64,000 bases of DNA from JABCPE02 sp963518955. Lineage in GTDB: Bacteria; Bacteroidota; Bacteroidia; Flavobacteriales; Weeksellaceae. The stretch spans positions 26,865-90,864 of the forward strand of contig CAUQKI010000006.1 in assembly GCA_963518955.1 (NCBI GenBank), in the 5' to 3' direction. The notes below the pieces were generated by a model. That model had not been told where the DNA came from. It was given only the letters and a program-made list of their open reading frames with translations, and made no database searches. Shown piece by piece: positions 55,141 through 62,924 of the stretch. The first letter of the stretch is position 1. The number at the start of each line of letters is the position of its first letter. Made by a program: the position numbers and the translations under genes.

Positions 55141-56541
55141 TTACCCAAAGAACCAATACGCCATAATGATAGATGTCGTAATTCCCACTAAATCAGATAA
55201 TAACATAGAAGAAATCGTATATCGTGTGTTTTTCACACCCACAGCCCCAAAATAAACCGCGATGACATAAAATGTAGTGTCCGAACTTCCCTGCAAAATC
55301 GCTGACAACCGAGCAGGGAAACTATCCACCCCGAAAGTAGTCATCGTGTCTATCATCATTCCCCTCGCTCCCGAGCCGCTCAGAGGTTTTATCAGTGCCG
55401 TAGGAAGCCCATCCACAAAACGAGTATCCATACTTAGGCTTTCCACCATCCATTTCATTCCATTGATAATCAAATCAAAAACTCCGCTGGTTCTCAAAAG
55501 AGAAATAGCCACCAGCATTCCCACCAAATAAGGGATAATTTTGACACAGGTATTAAAACCCTCCTTTGCGCCATCTATAAAGGCATCAAAAATATTAATC
55601 TTTTTATAAACTCCTCCCAGCACGATGAGCAGGAAAATCAACAAAATCAGTCCATTAGAAATCAGCTTGCTCACACCATCCAGCTCTTCTTTGTTAAGTT
55701 TTACCAAGAAGAAAACCATCGCTCCTACAATGGCAGAAATCCCACCAATATACACTAACAACACGGGCTGGAACAGATTGATTTTCTGTCTAATAGAGAC
55801 TATTATCATTGCTGCCATAGTTGCACAAAAAGTAGCAATCATCGTAGGCAAAAAGATATCGGTAGGCGTTTCAGAATTGAGAGAAGACCTCGTTGCTATG
55901 ATACTTACAGGAATCAGCGTAAGTCCGCTGGCATGAAGACAAAGAAACATAATCTGGGCATTGGTCGCCTTTTCCTTATCTGGATTTAGGCTTTGCAGAC
56001 TGTCCATGGCTTTTAGTCCGAATGGCGTGGCTGCATTATCCAATCCCAAGAGATTAGCGCTGAAATTCAGCATCATCAACCCAAAAGAAGGATGCCCTTT
56101 GGGAACTTCTGGAAAAAGTTTAGAGAAAAACGGCTGGATTATTCGGCTCAAAAGATTGATTCCGCCTGCCCTCTCGGCAATGTTCATAAAGCCCATAAAC
56201 AAAGTCATAATCCCTATAAGCCCCAAACTAATCTCCACTGCTGTCTGCGTCGTACCTATCACCCCGCTCGCCTCCTGTACTCTGTATATTCTTACTTTGT
56301 CAGTATCTTGATTTTGATAATGGATTTTATCTTTTATTACTAATTTTTCTTGTTTTAGTTTTTCAGAGATTTCAAGCGGAACATCAGCCAATGGCTTGGT
56401 TGCGATAGCCACTGTATCACCTCCTTTGCCCACTACCATATCATTATAAATGGCTTTATAATTGTCCGAAAAAAGATATTTGAAACTTGCCACCGCAATA
56501 GCGATGATGATAAACATACTCCAGATTCTACTCAATACCAT
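55141..56541 (-). CDS. SpmA-SpmB-type fusion (nucleoside recognition/Gate domains)
   Basis: A 466-residue integral membrane protein. The first half (about 90-250) has the SpmA-like Gate segment GVIGTTQTAVEISLGLIGIM and the FSANLLGLDNAATPFGLKAM phrase; the second half (about 320-466) has the SpmB-like CVKIIPYLVGMLVAIS and SGSGARGM, QGSSDTTFYVIAVYFG. In spore formers SpmA and SpmB are separate proteins; here they are fused in a non-sporulating bacterium. Substrate is unknown, though the Gate family includes nucleoside and iron carriers. It precedes the TPR-HTH regulator gene by 8 bases. Confidence 0.85.
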   Translation of the reverse strand: MVLSRIWSMFIIIAIAVASFKYLFSDNYKAIYNDMVVGKGGDTVAIATKPLADVPLEISEKLKQEKLVIKDKIHYQNQDTDKVRIYRVQEASGVIGTTQTAVEISLGLIGIMTLFMGFMNIAERAGGINLLSRIIQPFFSKLFPEVPKGHPSFGLMMLNFSANLLGLDNAATPFGLKAMDSLQSLNPDKEKATNAQIMFLCLHASGLTLIPVSIIATRSSLNSETPTDIFLPTMIATFCATMAAMIIVSIRQKINLFQPVLLVYIGGISAIVGAMVFFLVKLNKEELDGVSKLISNGLILLIFLLIVLGGVYKKINIFDAFIDGAKEGFNTCVKIIPYLVGMLVAISLLRTSGVFDLIINGMKWMVESLSMDTRFVDGLPTALIKPLSGSGARGMMIDTMTTFGVDSFPARLSAILQGSSDTTFYVIAVYFGAVGVKNTRYTISSMLLSDLVGITTSIIMAYWFFG

Positions 56542-56652
56542 ATTCTTGATTTTGTGGCTGTAAATATAGAGATTTTAAAAAAAATTTGTTTTTATTTTTA
56601 ACCTTTTATGATTTTTATCATCTAAAAGAATATTAACACTAAAAAGTTTTTT

Positions 56653-59160
56653 ATGTCACATATTGAAATAACAAGGATTTTTGGGAAGAAAACCATCGGT
56701 TTGACCTTCTTTTTGGGAGCGGCAGTAATGATGAACGCCCAAGAAAAACAAAGCATTAAAGGAAAAATCACTGACCAAAATGGTGCAGTCGTGCCTTATG
56801 CTTCCATAGAATTTAATAATAAAACTAATGCTGTGCTGAGCGATGCCTCAATGTCAGATGACAGCGGTAGTTTTGCTCTAAATTTGGCGAATGGGACTTA
56901 TCAAGTCGTAATCGATGCAGTTAATTTCAAAAGAAAAACCTACGAAATAGAAATCCAAGGCGCTTCTAACCTTGGGAATATTATCCTAGAACCAGAAACC
57001 AGTAAAACTGCAAATAACTCAAAATCAAGCAATAGCGAAAAACAAATCGCCGAAGTAGTCATCACAGCGAAAAGTTCTGCACCTTATAAAGTGGAACTTG
57101 ACAAAAAAACCTACAATGTAGGACAGGATATCTCCTCAAAAGGAGGAACTCTGCATGATGTTCTGAACAATGTCCCTTCGGTGAGTGTTGAGACTGACGG
57201 CTCTGTGTCTATGAGAGGAAATTCTAATGTGAAATTCCTTATCAATGGGAAGCCTTCTTCTGTGCTGGGAATTACTGATGATATCAGCGCTGCGCTGAAA
57301 AGTATCCCTGCTGACCAGATTGACAGGATAGAAATCATTTCTAACCCTTCTTCAAAATTCGAAGCTGAGGGAACAGCAGGTATTCTCAACATCATTCTTA
57401 AAAAATCTTCTTCGCTGGGCTTTAATGGGTCAGTGAACGGAAGCCTTGGCTATAATCCAGCTACAAGACTAAGTACCAATCTTTCTTGGAACTACGGAAA
57501 ATGGACTTGGTTCGTGAATGGAGGCGGCGGATACATGAAAAATAAATCCGAAAACTCATCAGATATTTTGTATAAAAATACAGGAGAAAGCCTGACTACC
57601 AGCAGTGAAAACAAACCTGAAATGAAAAACTACAATTTCAACACAGGTTTCACTTACAGCATTTCAGATAAAACTTCGGTAAATGCTTCATTCTCTGCTA
57701 ATAGAATGCTGATGGATGGTTTCAGTCTTCAGGAGAACACCTCTTCTCTCACAGGAATCACATACAGAAAAAATGATGGACTTGATGAAAATAACAGCAT
57801 ACAAGTAGACGCAGGATTAGAACATAAATTCAATAATAAAGGGCATATGCTAGAGCTGAGTGGTAGCTTCCAAAATACAAGCAACAACTCAGAAAGTAAT
57901 ATTTTTGATAATAGAAACACCTCTCACTCCCTTTATCAATACCTAAATGTGGCTGATTTTTCTAGAAAAACTTGGATAGGAAAACTAGACTACGAGCTGC
58001 CTATTGGCGAAAACTCCAAAATAGAGGCTGGAGCTAGATATGACTATAATAATAATGATATCAATAACTCTTACCAAGGACTTTCAGGAGGAAATTTCAT
58101 TACATTTGATGATGTTACAGGAAAGAATAACTACACAGAACAGCTTTTGGCTTTCTATGCTCAGTTCAAGAGTAAAATCGGGAAATTCGGGTATCAGCTT
58201 GGTGTAAGAAATGAAAATATCAATATTGATATTGAAGCGAATAACAACCTTACTGGACTTTCTACAAAAAGCAAAAAATACAACGAGTTTTTCCCTTCTG
58301 TATTCTTAAGCTATGATATCACGGAAAAAAGCCAGTTCTCACTAAATTATTCGAGAAGAATCAAAAGACCTAAACCTTGGGAAATCATTCCTGTGATGAG
58401 AATCAATGGCGACCCAAATAGATTTATGGGAAATTCTGACCTCAATCCATCTTTTGTTAATTCATTTGAGTTCAGTTATAATTATTCCAGAGCAAAATGG
58501 AATATCAACCCTACTCTCTATTACCAAAGAACGACTGATGATATCGCTTCTATCACAGAGGAGCAGACCTATACCAATCCTATCACAGGACAGCCGACAG
58601 AGTACATTCTTTCCAAACCTTTCAATTTAGGAACGGAGGATAGATATGGGCTAGACCTTAGCTACAGCGTAAGTCCTACAAGTTGGTTTAGAGTGTATGG
58701 TAATGTCAATCTTTACCGATACAAGAGTGAGATGACTTATAACAACTCTACGATTGTAAATGAAGGAAACAACCTAAAAGCTAAACTTACCTCAGCTTCT
58801 AAAATCAATAAAACCACGAATTTACAACTCCAAGGAGATTTCCGTGGCGGACACAGAGATTATAATACAGAGAAAAAGAACACCTATGCTCTAAACATCG
58901 GTATCAGCAAGAATATCTGGAATAATACAGGAACTATCAGTTTCAGCGTTCAAGATGTTTTCAACTCCAGAAAGATGAGAACTTACACAGACTCGGATAC
59001 TTTCACGAGATATAACGAAATGCAGATGATGCCGAGACAGTTCTTGCTTTCATTCTCTTACAGATTCAAAAGTGGAAATGTAACAGAAAGCAAACCAAAA
59101 AGAAAACCAGAGATGCAGGAGCAAAACAATGATGACCTAAGCAGCGCTGGGTACAACTAG
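56653..59160 (+). CDS. TonB-dependent-receptor-like outer-membrane beta-barrel protein
   Basis: An 835-residue outer-membrane protein. After the signal (KTIGLTFFLGAAVMMNAQ) comes a carboxypeptidase-D regulatory-like domain (SIKGKITDQNGAVVPYASIEF, about 36-115), then the plug (VVITAKSSAPYKVELDKKTY with the RGNSNVKFLINGKPS stretch, about 135-255) and an OMP_b-brl_3-type barrel ending in FSYRF-like strands. The C-terminal tail (KPKRKPEMQEQNND) is polar. It lacks a SusC-type CarboxypepD/TonB box pair and no SusD gene follows, so it is not a clear polysaccharide utilisation locus. Ligand not determined. A UUCG-loop terminator follows. Confidence 0.8.
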   Translation: MSHIEITRIFGKKTIGLTFFLGAAVMMNAQEKQSIKGKITDQNGAVVPYASIEFNNKTNAVLSDASMSDDSGSFALNLANGTYQVVIDAVNFKRKTYEIEIQGASNLGNIILEPETSKTANNSKSSNSEKQIAEVVITAKSSAPYKVELDKKTYNVGQDISSKGGTLHDVLNNVPSVSVETDGSVSMRGNSNVKFLINGKPSSVLGITDDISAALKSIPADQIDRIEIISNPSSKFEAEGTAGILNIILKKSSSLGFNGSVNGSLGYNPATRLSTNLSWNYGKWTWFVNGGGGYMKNKSENSSDILYKNTGESLTTSSENKPEMKNYNFNTGFTYSISDKTSVNASFSANRMLMDGFSLQENTSSLTGITYRKNDGLDENNSIQVDAGLEHKFNNKGHMLELSGSFQNTSNNSESNIFDNRNTSHSLYQYLNVADFSRKTWIGKLDYELPIGENSKIEAGARYDYNNNDINNSYQGLSGGNFITFDDVTGKNNYTEQLLAFYAQFKSKIGKFGYQLGVRNENINIDIEANNNLTGLSTKSKKYNEFFPSVFLSYDITEKSQFSLNYSRRIKRPKPWEIIPVMRINGDPNRFMGNSDLNPSFVNSFEFSYNYSRAKWNINPTLYYQRTTDDIASITEEQTYTNPITGQPTEYILSKPFNLGTEDRYGLDLSYSVSPTSWFRVYGNVNLYRYKSEMTYNNSTIVNEGNNLKAKLTSASKINKTTNLQLQGDFRGGHRDYNTEKKNTYALNIGISKNIWNNTGTISFSVQDVFNSRKMRTYTDSDTFTRYNEMQMMPRQFLLSFSYRFKSGNVTESKPKRKPEMQEQNNDDLSSAGYN

Positions 59161-59186
59161 ACATCTTTTTATCAATTATAGTTTTT

Positions 59187-59222
59187 ACCACATCGGTACT
59201 TCGGTACTGGTGTGGTTTTTAT
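59187..59222 (+). terminator. terminator with UUCG tetraloop
   Basis: Thirteen-base-pair stem from ACCACATCGGTAC to GTACTGGTGTGGT (two G-U pairs) closed by TTCG; the C-TTCG-G loop is exceptionally stable. TTTTTATTTAT follows. Confidence 0.9.
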
Positions 59223-59278
59223 TTATATCAATCTAAATTTTAAAATTTATTTGTAACTTCGTATAAAGTTTTAACCAA

Positions 59279-59470
59279 ATGACACTTGAAGAATATTATA
59301 AAGCCAAAGAAAATATAAAGATACCTGAAGGGCTATCTTGGGAGGATGAAGACAAGTTTTATTTCCAAGAAATAGAGAAATTGCGTTCTCAACTTTCCCC
59401 AAAAGATTTAGAAAAAGTATTAGAAGATGTTAGAAGATTTCAGAAAAAAATGCAATCTGGCATTTCTTAA
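59279..59470 (+). CDS. small helical protein, unknown
   Basis: A 63-residue acidic-basic protein with a helix-forming pattern (TLEEYYKAKENIKIPEGLSW, then a long charged helix ending VRRFQKKMQSGIS). No homologue family is known to me. It has an ATG, lies in a short gap between terminators and is not the shadow of another gene, so a real gene is plausible, but the coding evidence is limited to length and the absence of overlapping ORFs. No clear -7 element was found. Confidence 0.4.
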   Translation: MTLEEYYKAKENIKIPEGLSWEDEDKFYFQEIEKLRSQLSPKDLEKVLEDVRRFQKKMQSGIS

Positions 59471-59512
59471 ATTTCTTCCATTATAATAACATTCTTATTC
59501 ATAAAATAAAAA

Positions 59513-59538
59513 AGAGACTGATATCCAGTCTCTCTCAT
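59513..59538. terminator. bidirectional terminator before upp
   Basis: Stem AGAGACTG (59513-59520) / CAGTCTCT (59526-59533), loop ATATC, between the small ORF and the convergent upp gene. Confidence 0.65.
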
Positions 59539-59540
59539 TT

Positions 59541-60191
59541 TTAATTTTGTAATTTTTCTCCAAAACTAAGGTCTCCCGCATCGCCCAGCCCTGGCGTGAT
59601 GTAGCCCTTGGAAGTCAGTTCCTCATCTATCGCCCCTATCCAAATATGCGCTTCTGGATAAGCCGTTCTGATGGCTTCTGCTCCTTGTCTGCTGGCAATA
59701 GCCGCCACAATGTGTATCTGTGAAGGCTTTCCGTGAGTAAGCAGGTCTTTCAGGGCTTCTATCAGACTGGCACCTGTAGCCAGCATAGGGTCTGCCACGA
59801 TGAGCGGTCTTCCCTCTATATTAGGGCAAGTAAGGTAATCTTGTTTAATGGAAAAATAGTCGTTCATATCGTGTTTTCTATACGCCGCCACAAAACCGCA
59901 GTCTGCCTTGTCAAAATAGTTCAAAACTCCCTGAAACAGCGGAACTCCCGCTCTCAAAATCGTAGTAATCACAGGCTGAACAGCGATTTCTTTCACTTTG
60001 ATTTTATCCAAAGGCGTAGTGATTTCCACCTCTTTGTAATCCAATTTTTTACTAATCTCAAAGGCTGCGATTTCGCCTATTCTTTCCATATTTCTACGGA
60101 ATTTCATTCTATCGGTCTGAACTTCTACATTTCTCAGTTCATTTATCCAAGAATTAACCAGCGAAACCTCGTTAGAAAGTATATGCATCAT
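59541..60191 (-). CDS. upp: uracil phosphoribosyltransferase
   Basis: UPRT makes UMP from uracil and PRPP in pyrimidine salvage. The 216 residues include the PRPP-binding loop VADPMLATGASLIEALK, preceding PLIV, and the C-terminal YITPGLGDAGDLSFG typical of the family. An N-terminal helix segment LVNSWINELRNVEVQTDRMKFRRNMERIG is conserved. Tandem ATGs at 60191 and 60188 make the exact start uncertain by one codon. It is monocistronic, ending at a shared terminator. Confidence 0.93.
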   Translation of the reverse strand: MMHILSNEVSLVNSWINELRNVEVQTDRMKFRRNMERIGEIAAFEISKKLDYKEVEITTPLDKIKVKEIAVQPVITTILRAGVPLFQGVLNYFDKADCGFVAAYRKHDMNDYFSIKQDYLTCPNIEGRPLIVADPMLATGASLIEALKDLLTHGKPSQIHIVAAIASRQGAEAIRTAYPEAHIWIGAIDEELTSKGYITPGLGDAGDLSFGEKLQN

Positions 60192-60215
60192 AATTGTTTA
60201 ATTTTTTCGATGTTA

Positions 60216-60250
60216 TTAAAAATATCCCCCTCCTTATACAAAAGGAAGAG
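60216..60250 (-). terminator. intrinsic terminator after der
   Basis: On the minus strand CCTCTTCCTT pairs with AAGGAGGGGG (two G-U pairs) around TTGTAT, then ATATTTTT. It follows the der stop by about 9 bases. Confidence 0.65.
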
Positions 60251-60258
60251 GACGAAAA

Positions 60259-61566
60259 CTATTTTTGTCTGAAATAAACCTCAATAGGCACTCCAGTAAA
60301 ATCAAAATTCTTACGCAGTTGGTTTTCTATAAACCTTTTATAAGGTTCTTTCACATACTGCGGCAGGTTACAGAAAAACGCAAACTGCGGTGTCACTGTA
60401 GGCAGCTGTGTGCAGTATTTTATTTTGATGTATTTCCCTTTCAGAGCTGGCGGCGGCGTGTTTTCTATGATAGGAAGCATGATTTCGTTCAGCTTACTTG
60501 TCTTAATTCGTTTTTTACGGTTTTCATAGACTTCCACAGCGGTTTCCACAGCTTTTAGGATTCTTTGTTTTGTCAATGCCGAGATGAACAAAATAGGCAC
60601 ATCACTGAACAAAGCTATTTTCTCACGAATTTGGTTTTCAAACTGCTTCATGGTATTGGTTTCTTTCTCCACCAAATCCCATTTATTAACCAAAATTACT
60701 ATTCCTTTTCGGTTTTTCTGTGCTATCCCAAAGATGTTCATATCTTGGCTTTCCCAGCCTTTGGTAGCATCTATCATCAGGATAACCACATCAGAATTTT
60801 CTATCGCTCTGATGGAACGCATCACGGAATAAAACTCCAAATCTTCATTTACTTTGGATTTTTTACGCATTCCTGCCGTATCCACCAAAATAAACTCATG
60901 TCCGAATTTATTATAAATGGTCTCTATGCTGTCTCGCGTAGTTCCTGCGATATCCGTCACGATGTTTCTTTCATCGCCCAGTAAAGCGTTGGTCAGTGTA
61001 GATTTCCCTACATTAGGTCGCCCAGCGATGGTTATTCTCGGAAGCCCTTCAAATACATCTACATATTCCGTAGTAGGAAAATCTTTAACGATATCATCCA
61101 GCAGCTCTCCCGTTCCGCTTCCTGTAGCAGAAGAAAGTGTATAATATTTTTCTATTCCAAGTTGATAAAATTCCGTAGCAGGAAGAAGCTCCTTCGCAGA
61201 ATCTACTTTATTTACAACCACATACAGCGGTTTATTCGCTTTTCTAAGGAGCTGATAAATTTCTTGGTCGGTATCGGTAAGACCTTCTTCTACATTGACC
61301 ATGAAAACGATAGAAGTCGCCTCATCCACTGCCAGCTGCACTTGTCTTCTGATTTCTTCCTCGAAGATATCATCACTTCCCACATCATATCCTCCTGTGT
61401 CTATCACGGTAAATTCCACGCCGTTCCAGTCGCTTTTTCCGTAATGGCGGTCTCTGGTAACCCCCGCAGTACTGTCTACGATAGCCTCCCTGCGTTCCAA
61501 AAGACGATTAAACAAAGTGGATTTCCCTACATTAGGTCGCCCTACTATGGCTAAAATATTTGACAT
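60259..61566 (-). CDS. der: ribosome assembly GTPase Der (EngA)
   Basis: Der has two consecutive G domains and a KH-like C-terminal domain, and is needed for 50S ribosomal subunit assembly. Visible motifs: first G domain GRPNVGKSTLFNRLLE, VDSTAGVTRD, DTGGYDV and NKVDS; second G domain GRPNVGKSTLTNAL, DIAGTTRDS, VDTAGMRKKSKV and NKWDLV. The C-terminal half ends with the KH-like region (FTGVPIEVYFRQK). Length of 435 is normal. A TATCTTTG -7 element lies 25 bases before the ATG. Confidence 0.97.
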   Translation of the reverse strand: MSNILAIVGRPNVGKSTLFNRLLERREAIVDSTAGVTRDRHYGKSDWNGVEFTVIDTGGYDVGSDDIFEEEIRRQVQLAVDEATSIVFMVNVEEGLTDTDQEIYQLLRKANKPLYVVVNKVDSAKELLPATEFYQLGIEKYYTLSSATGSGTGELLDDIVKDFPTTEYVDVFEGLPRITIAGRPNVGKSTLTNALLGDERNIVTDIAGTTRDSIETIYNKFGHEFILVDTAGMRKKSKVNEDLEFYSVMRSIRAIENSDVVILMIDATKGWESQDMNIFGIAQKNRKGIVILVNKWDLVEKETNTMKQFENQIREKIALFSDVPILFISALTKQRILKAVETAVEVYENRKKRIKTSKLNEIMLPIIENTPPPALKGKYIKIKYCTQLPTVTPQFAFFCNLPQYVKEPYKRFIENQLRKNFDFTGVPIEVYFRQK

Positions 61567-61591
61567 AAATTCTTTTTAATTTTCTATTCTG

Positions 61592-61599
61592 CAAAGATA
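61592..61599 (-). promoter_or_regulatory. -7 promoter element for der
   Basis: Minus-strand TATCTTTG, 25 bases before the der ATG. Confidence 0.5.
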
Positions 61600-61610
61600 C
61601 CATATTTATA

Positions 61611-62813
61611 TTAATCCTTAAAATAACTGTAACACCAAATACAGCCTTCTTTAAATACCTCCAGCAGATTGGCTTTCACGGATTCTTTCTGTTCTTTCTC
61701 TTTGTCAGTGAGTTTTTTCTTTTCTCTATAGCTGTCGTAGCGTTTCAGTTCCTCAAATCTTTTCAAAATCGTTGAATAGAATTCGTCATCTTTATCCAAA
61801 TCAATTCCACTGACAAAGGATTCTAACTCGTTTTTTATAGATTCATCTTTATAATATGATTTTATAAAAAACCAATCAAAACTATACAACATATAGTCAT
61901 ATTCCATACTATATTTTTTGTATTTTCCTTTTTCTTCTGATGCCCTCTCTTTAGCCAAAGTAATGGCTTTATCATATTCTTTTAGGTAGCAATAAGCTTG
62001 TATGGCTTCTTTAGAAACCCTCCTATATCCTGCAGGTTTCTTTTCATAGTAGAATATAAACTCCTTATAATGAGCTCCTTCATGCAAAAAGTGCATTTTG
62101 AGTATCACAAAAGGTTCTAAATCCCCATATTTGGATATCATTTCATCTATTCTTTTCAGATAATCAGCGTATTCTTCTTTGCTGTGTTTGTTTCTCTCTG
62201 AGTAATCAGCATAAAGTTGCTTGAAACTCTCCATCCAAGGCTTGGGCTTATGGTTGTGGGCATTTTTAGGAGTGTCATACATCAGGTCAATAGCCGAGAG
62301 CCGTTTATAGCTTTCAGGTGTAACTCCCCAACGCAGATACTTTTTGGCTATTTTAAGTAATAAGTAGTATTTATTAAACTCTTTCCTGCTGAGGCTTTGG
62401 TAGTCATAAGAGCGTTTGTTCAGTATATAAGGTTTGAACAGTACCAAAGAATCTATTTTTTCTACATAACCAGCGCCATTTTCAATTAAAATTTTTTCAA
62501 AATCAACGCGATAAGTTTTATTCTTATAGGTAATAACAAGCCCTTGAGTATTTGAAAAATGATTGGAAGGAGGTAGTTTTATCATTTTTTTTCCATCGCT
62601 TCCTACATAAAAATTACGCTCAGAGGGTATATCATACTCAGCAACGATATTTGTTATACTGTCGAGTTTTAGTAGCTTTATTTTTAATTGTTTGACATCA
62701 ATAGGCTGTTTGTGTTCATCATATACATTCAGCACACGCAATCCACCTCCTCCCTTAGGCTGCCCCCAGAGTTGCACAGATACTAACAGAAAAATTACAA
62801 TTATGATTCTCAT
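61611..62813 (-). CDS. secreted protein of unknown function, tandem paralogue A
   Basis: A 400-residue secreted protein (signal RIIIVIFLLVSVQLWG then Q). The first 130 residues are beta-rich with a Gly-rich start and a GLVITYKNKTYRVDFEKIL strand; the remainder is helical, with repeated KEEYADYLKRIDEMISKYGDL, EAIQAYCYLKEYDKAITLAKE and a Lys/Glu-rich C-terminal helix that ends with CIWCYSYFKD. The helical region resembles TPR or SEL1-like helical pairs but I would not call a family. It is a paralogue of the gene immediately upstream (about 70-80 percent identical over long stretches by eye). Confidence 0.6.
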   Translation of the reverse strand: MRIIIVIFLLVSVQLWGQPKGGGGLRVLNVYDEHKQPIDVKQLKIKLLKLDSITNIVAEYDIPSERNFYVGSDGKKMIKLPPSNHFSNTQGLVITYKNKTYRVDFEKILIENGAGYVEKIDSLVLFKPYILNKRSYDYQSLSRKEFNKYYLLLKIAKKYLRWGVTPESYKRLSAIDLMYDTPKNAHNHKPKPWMESFKQLYADYSERNKHSKEEYADYLKRIDEMISKYGDLEPFVILKMHFLHEGAHYKEFIFYYEKKPAGYRRVSKEAIQAYCYLKEYDKAITLAKERASEEKGKYKKYSMEYDYMLYSFDWFFIKSYYKDESIKNELESFVSGIDLDKDDEFYSTILKRFEELKRYDSYREKKKLTDKEKEQKESVKANLLEVFKEGCIWCYSYFKD

Positions 62814-62924
62814 TTTTTACTAAAGATTATAGGGACTCATTTCTTTCTTTTCCACTTTGCAGAGATACTCATTGATAATCATATTTCTAAAGGCTTTTAT
62901 GATAATACAACATTTATGTTTGTA

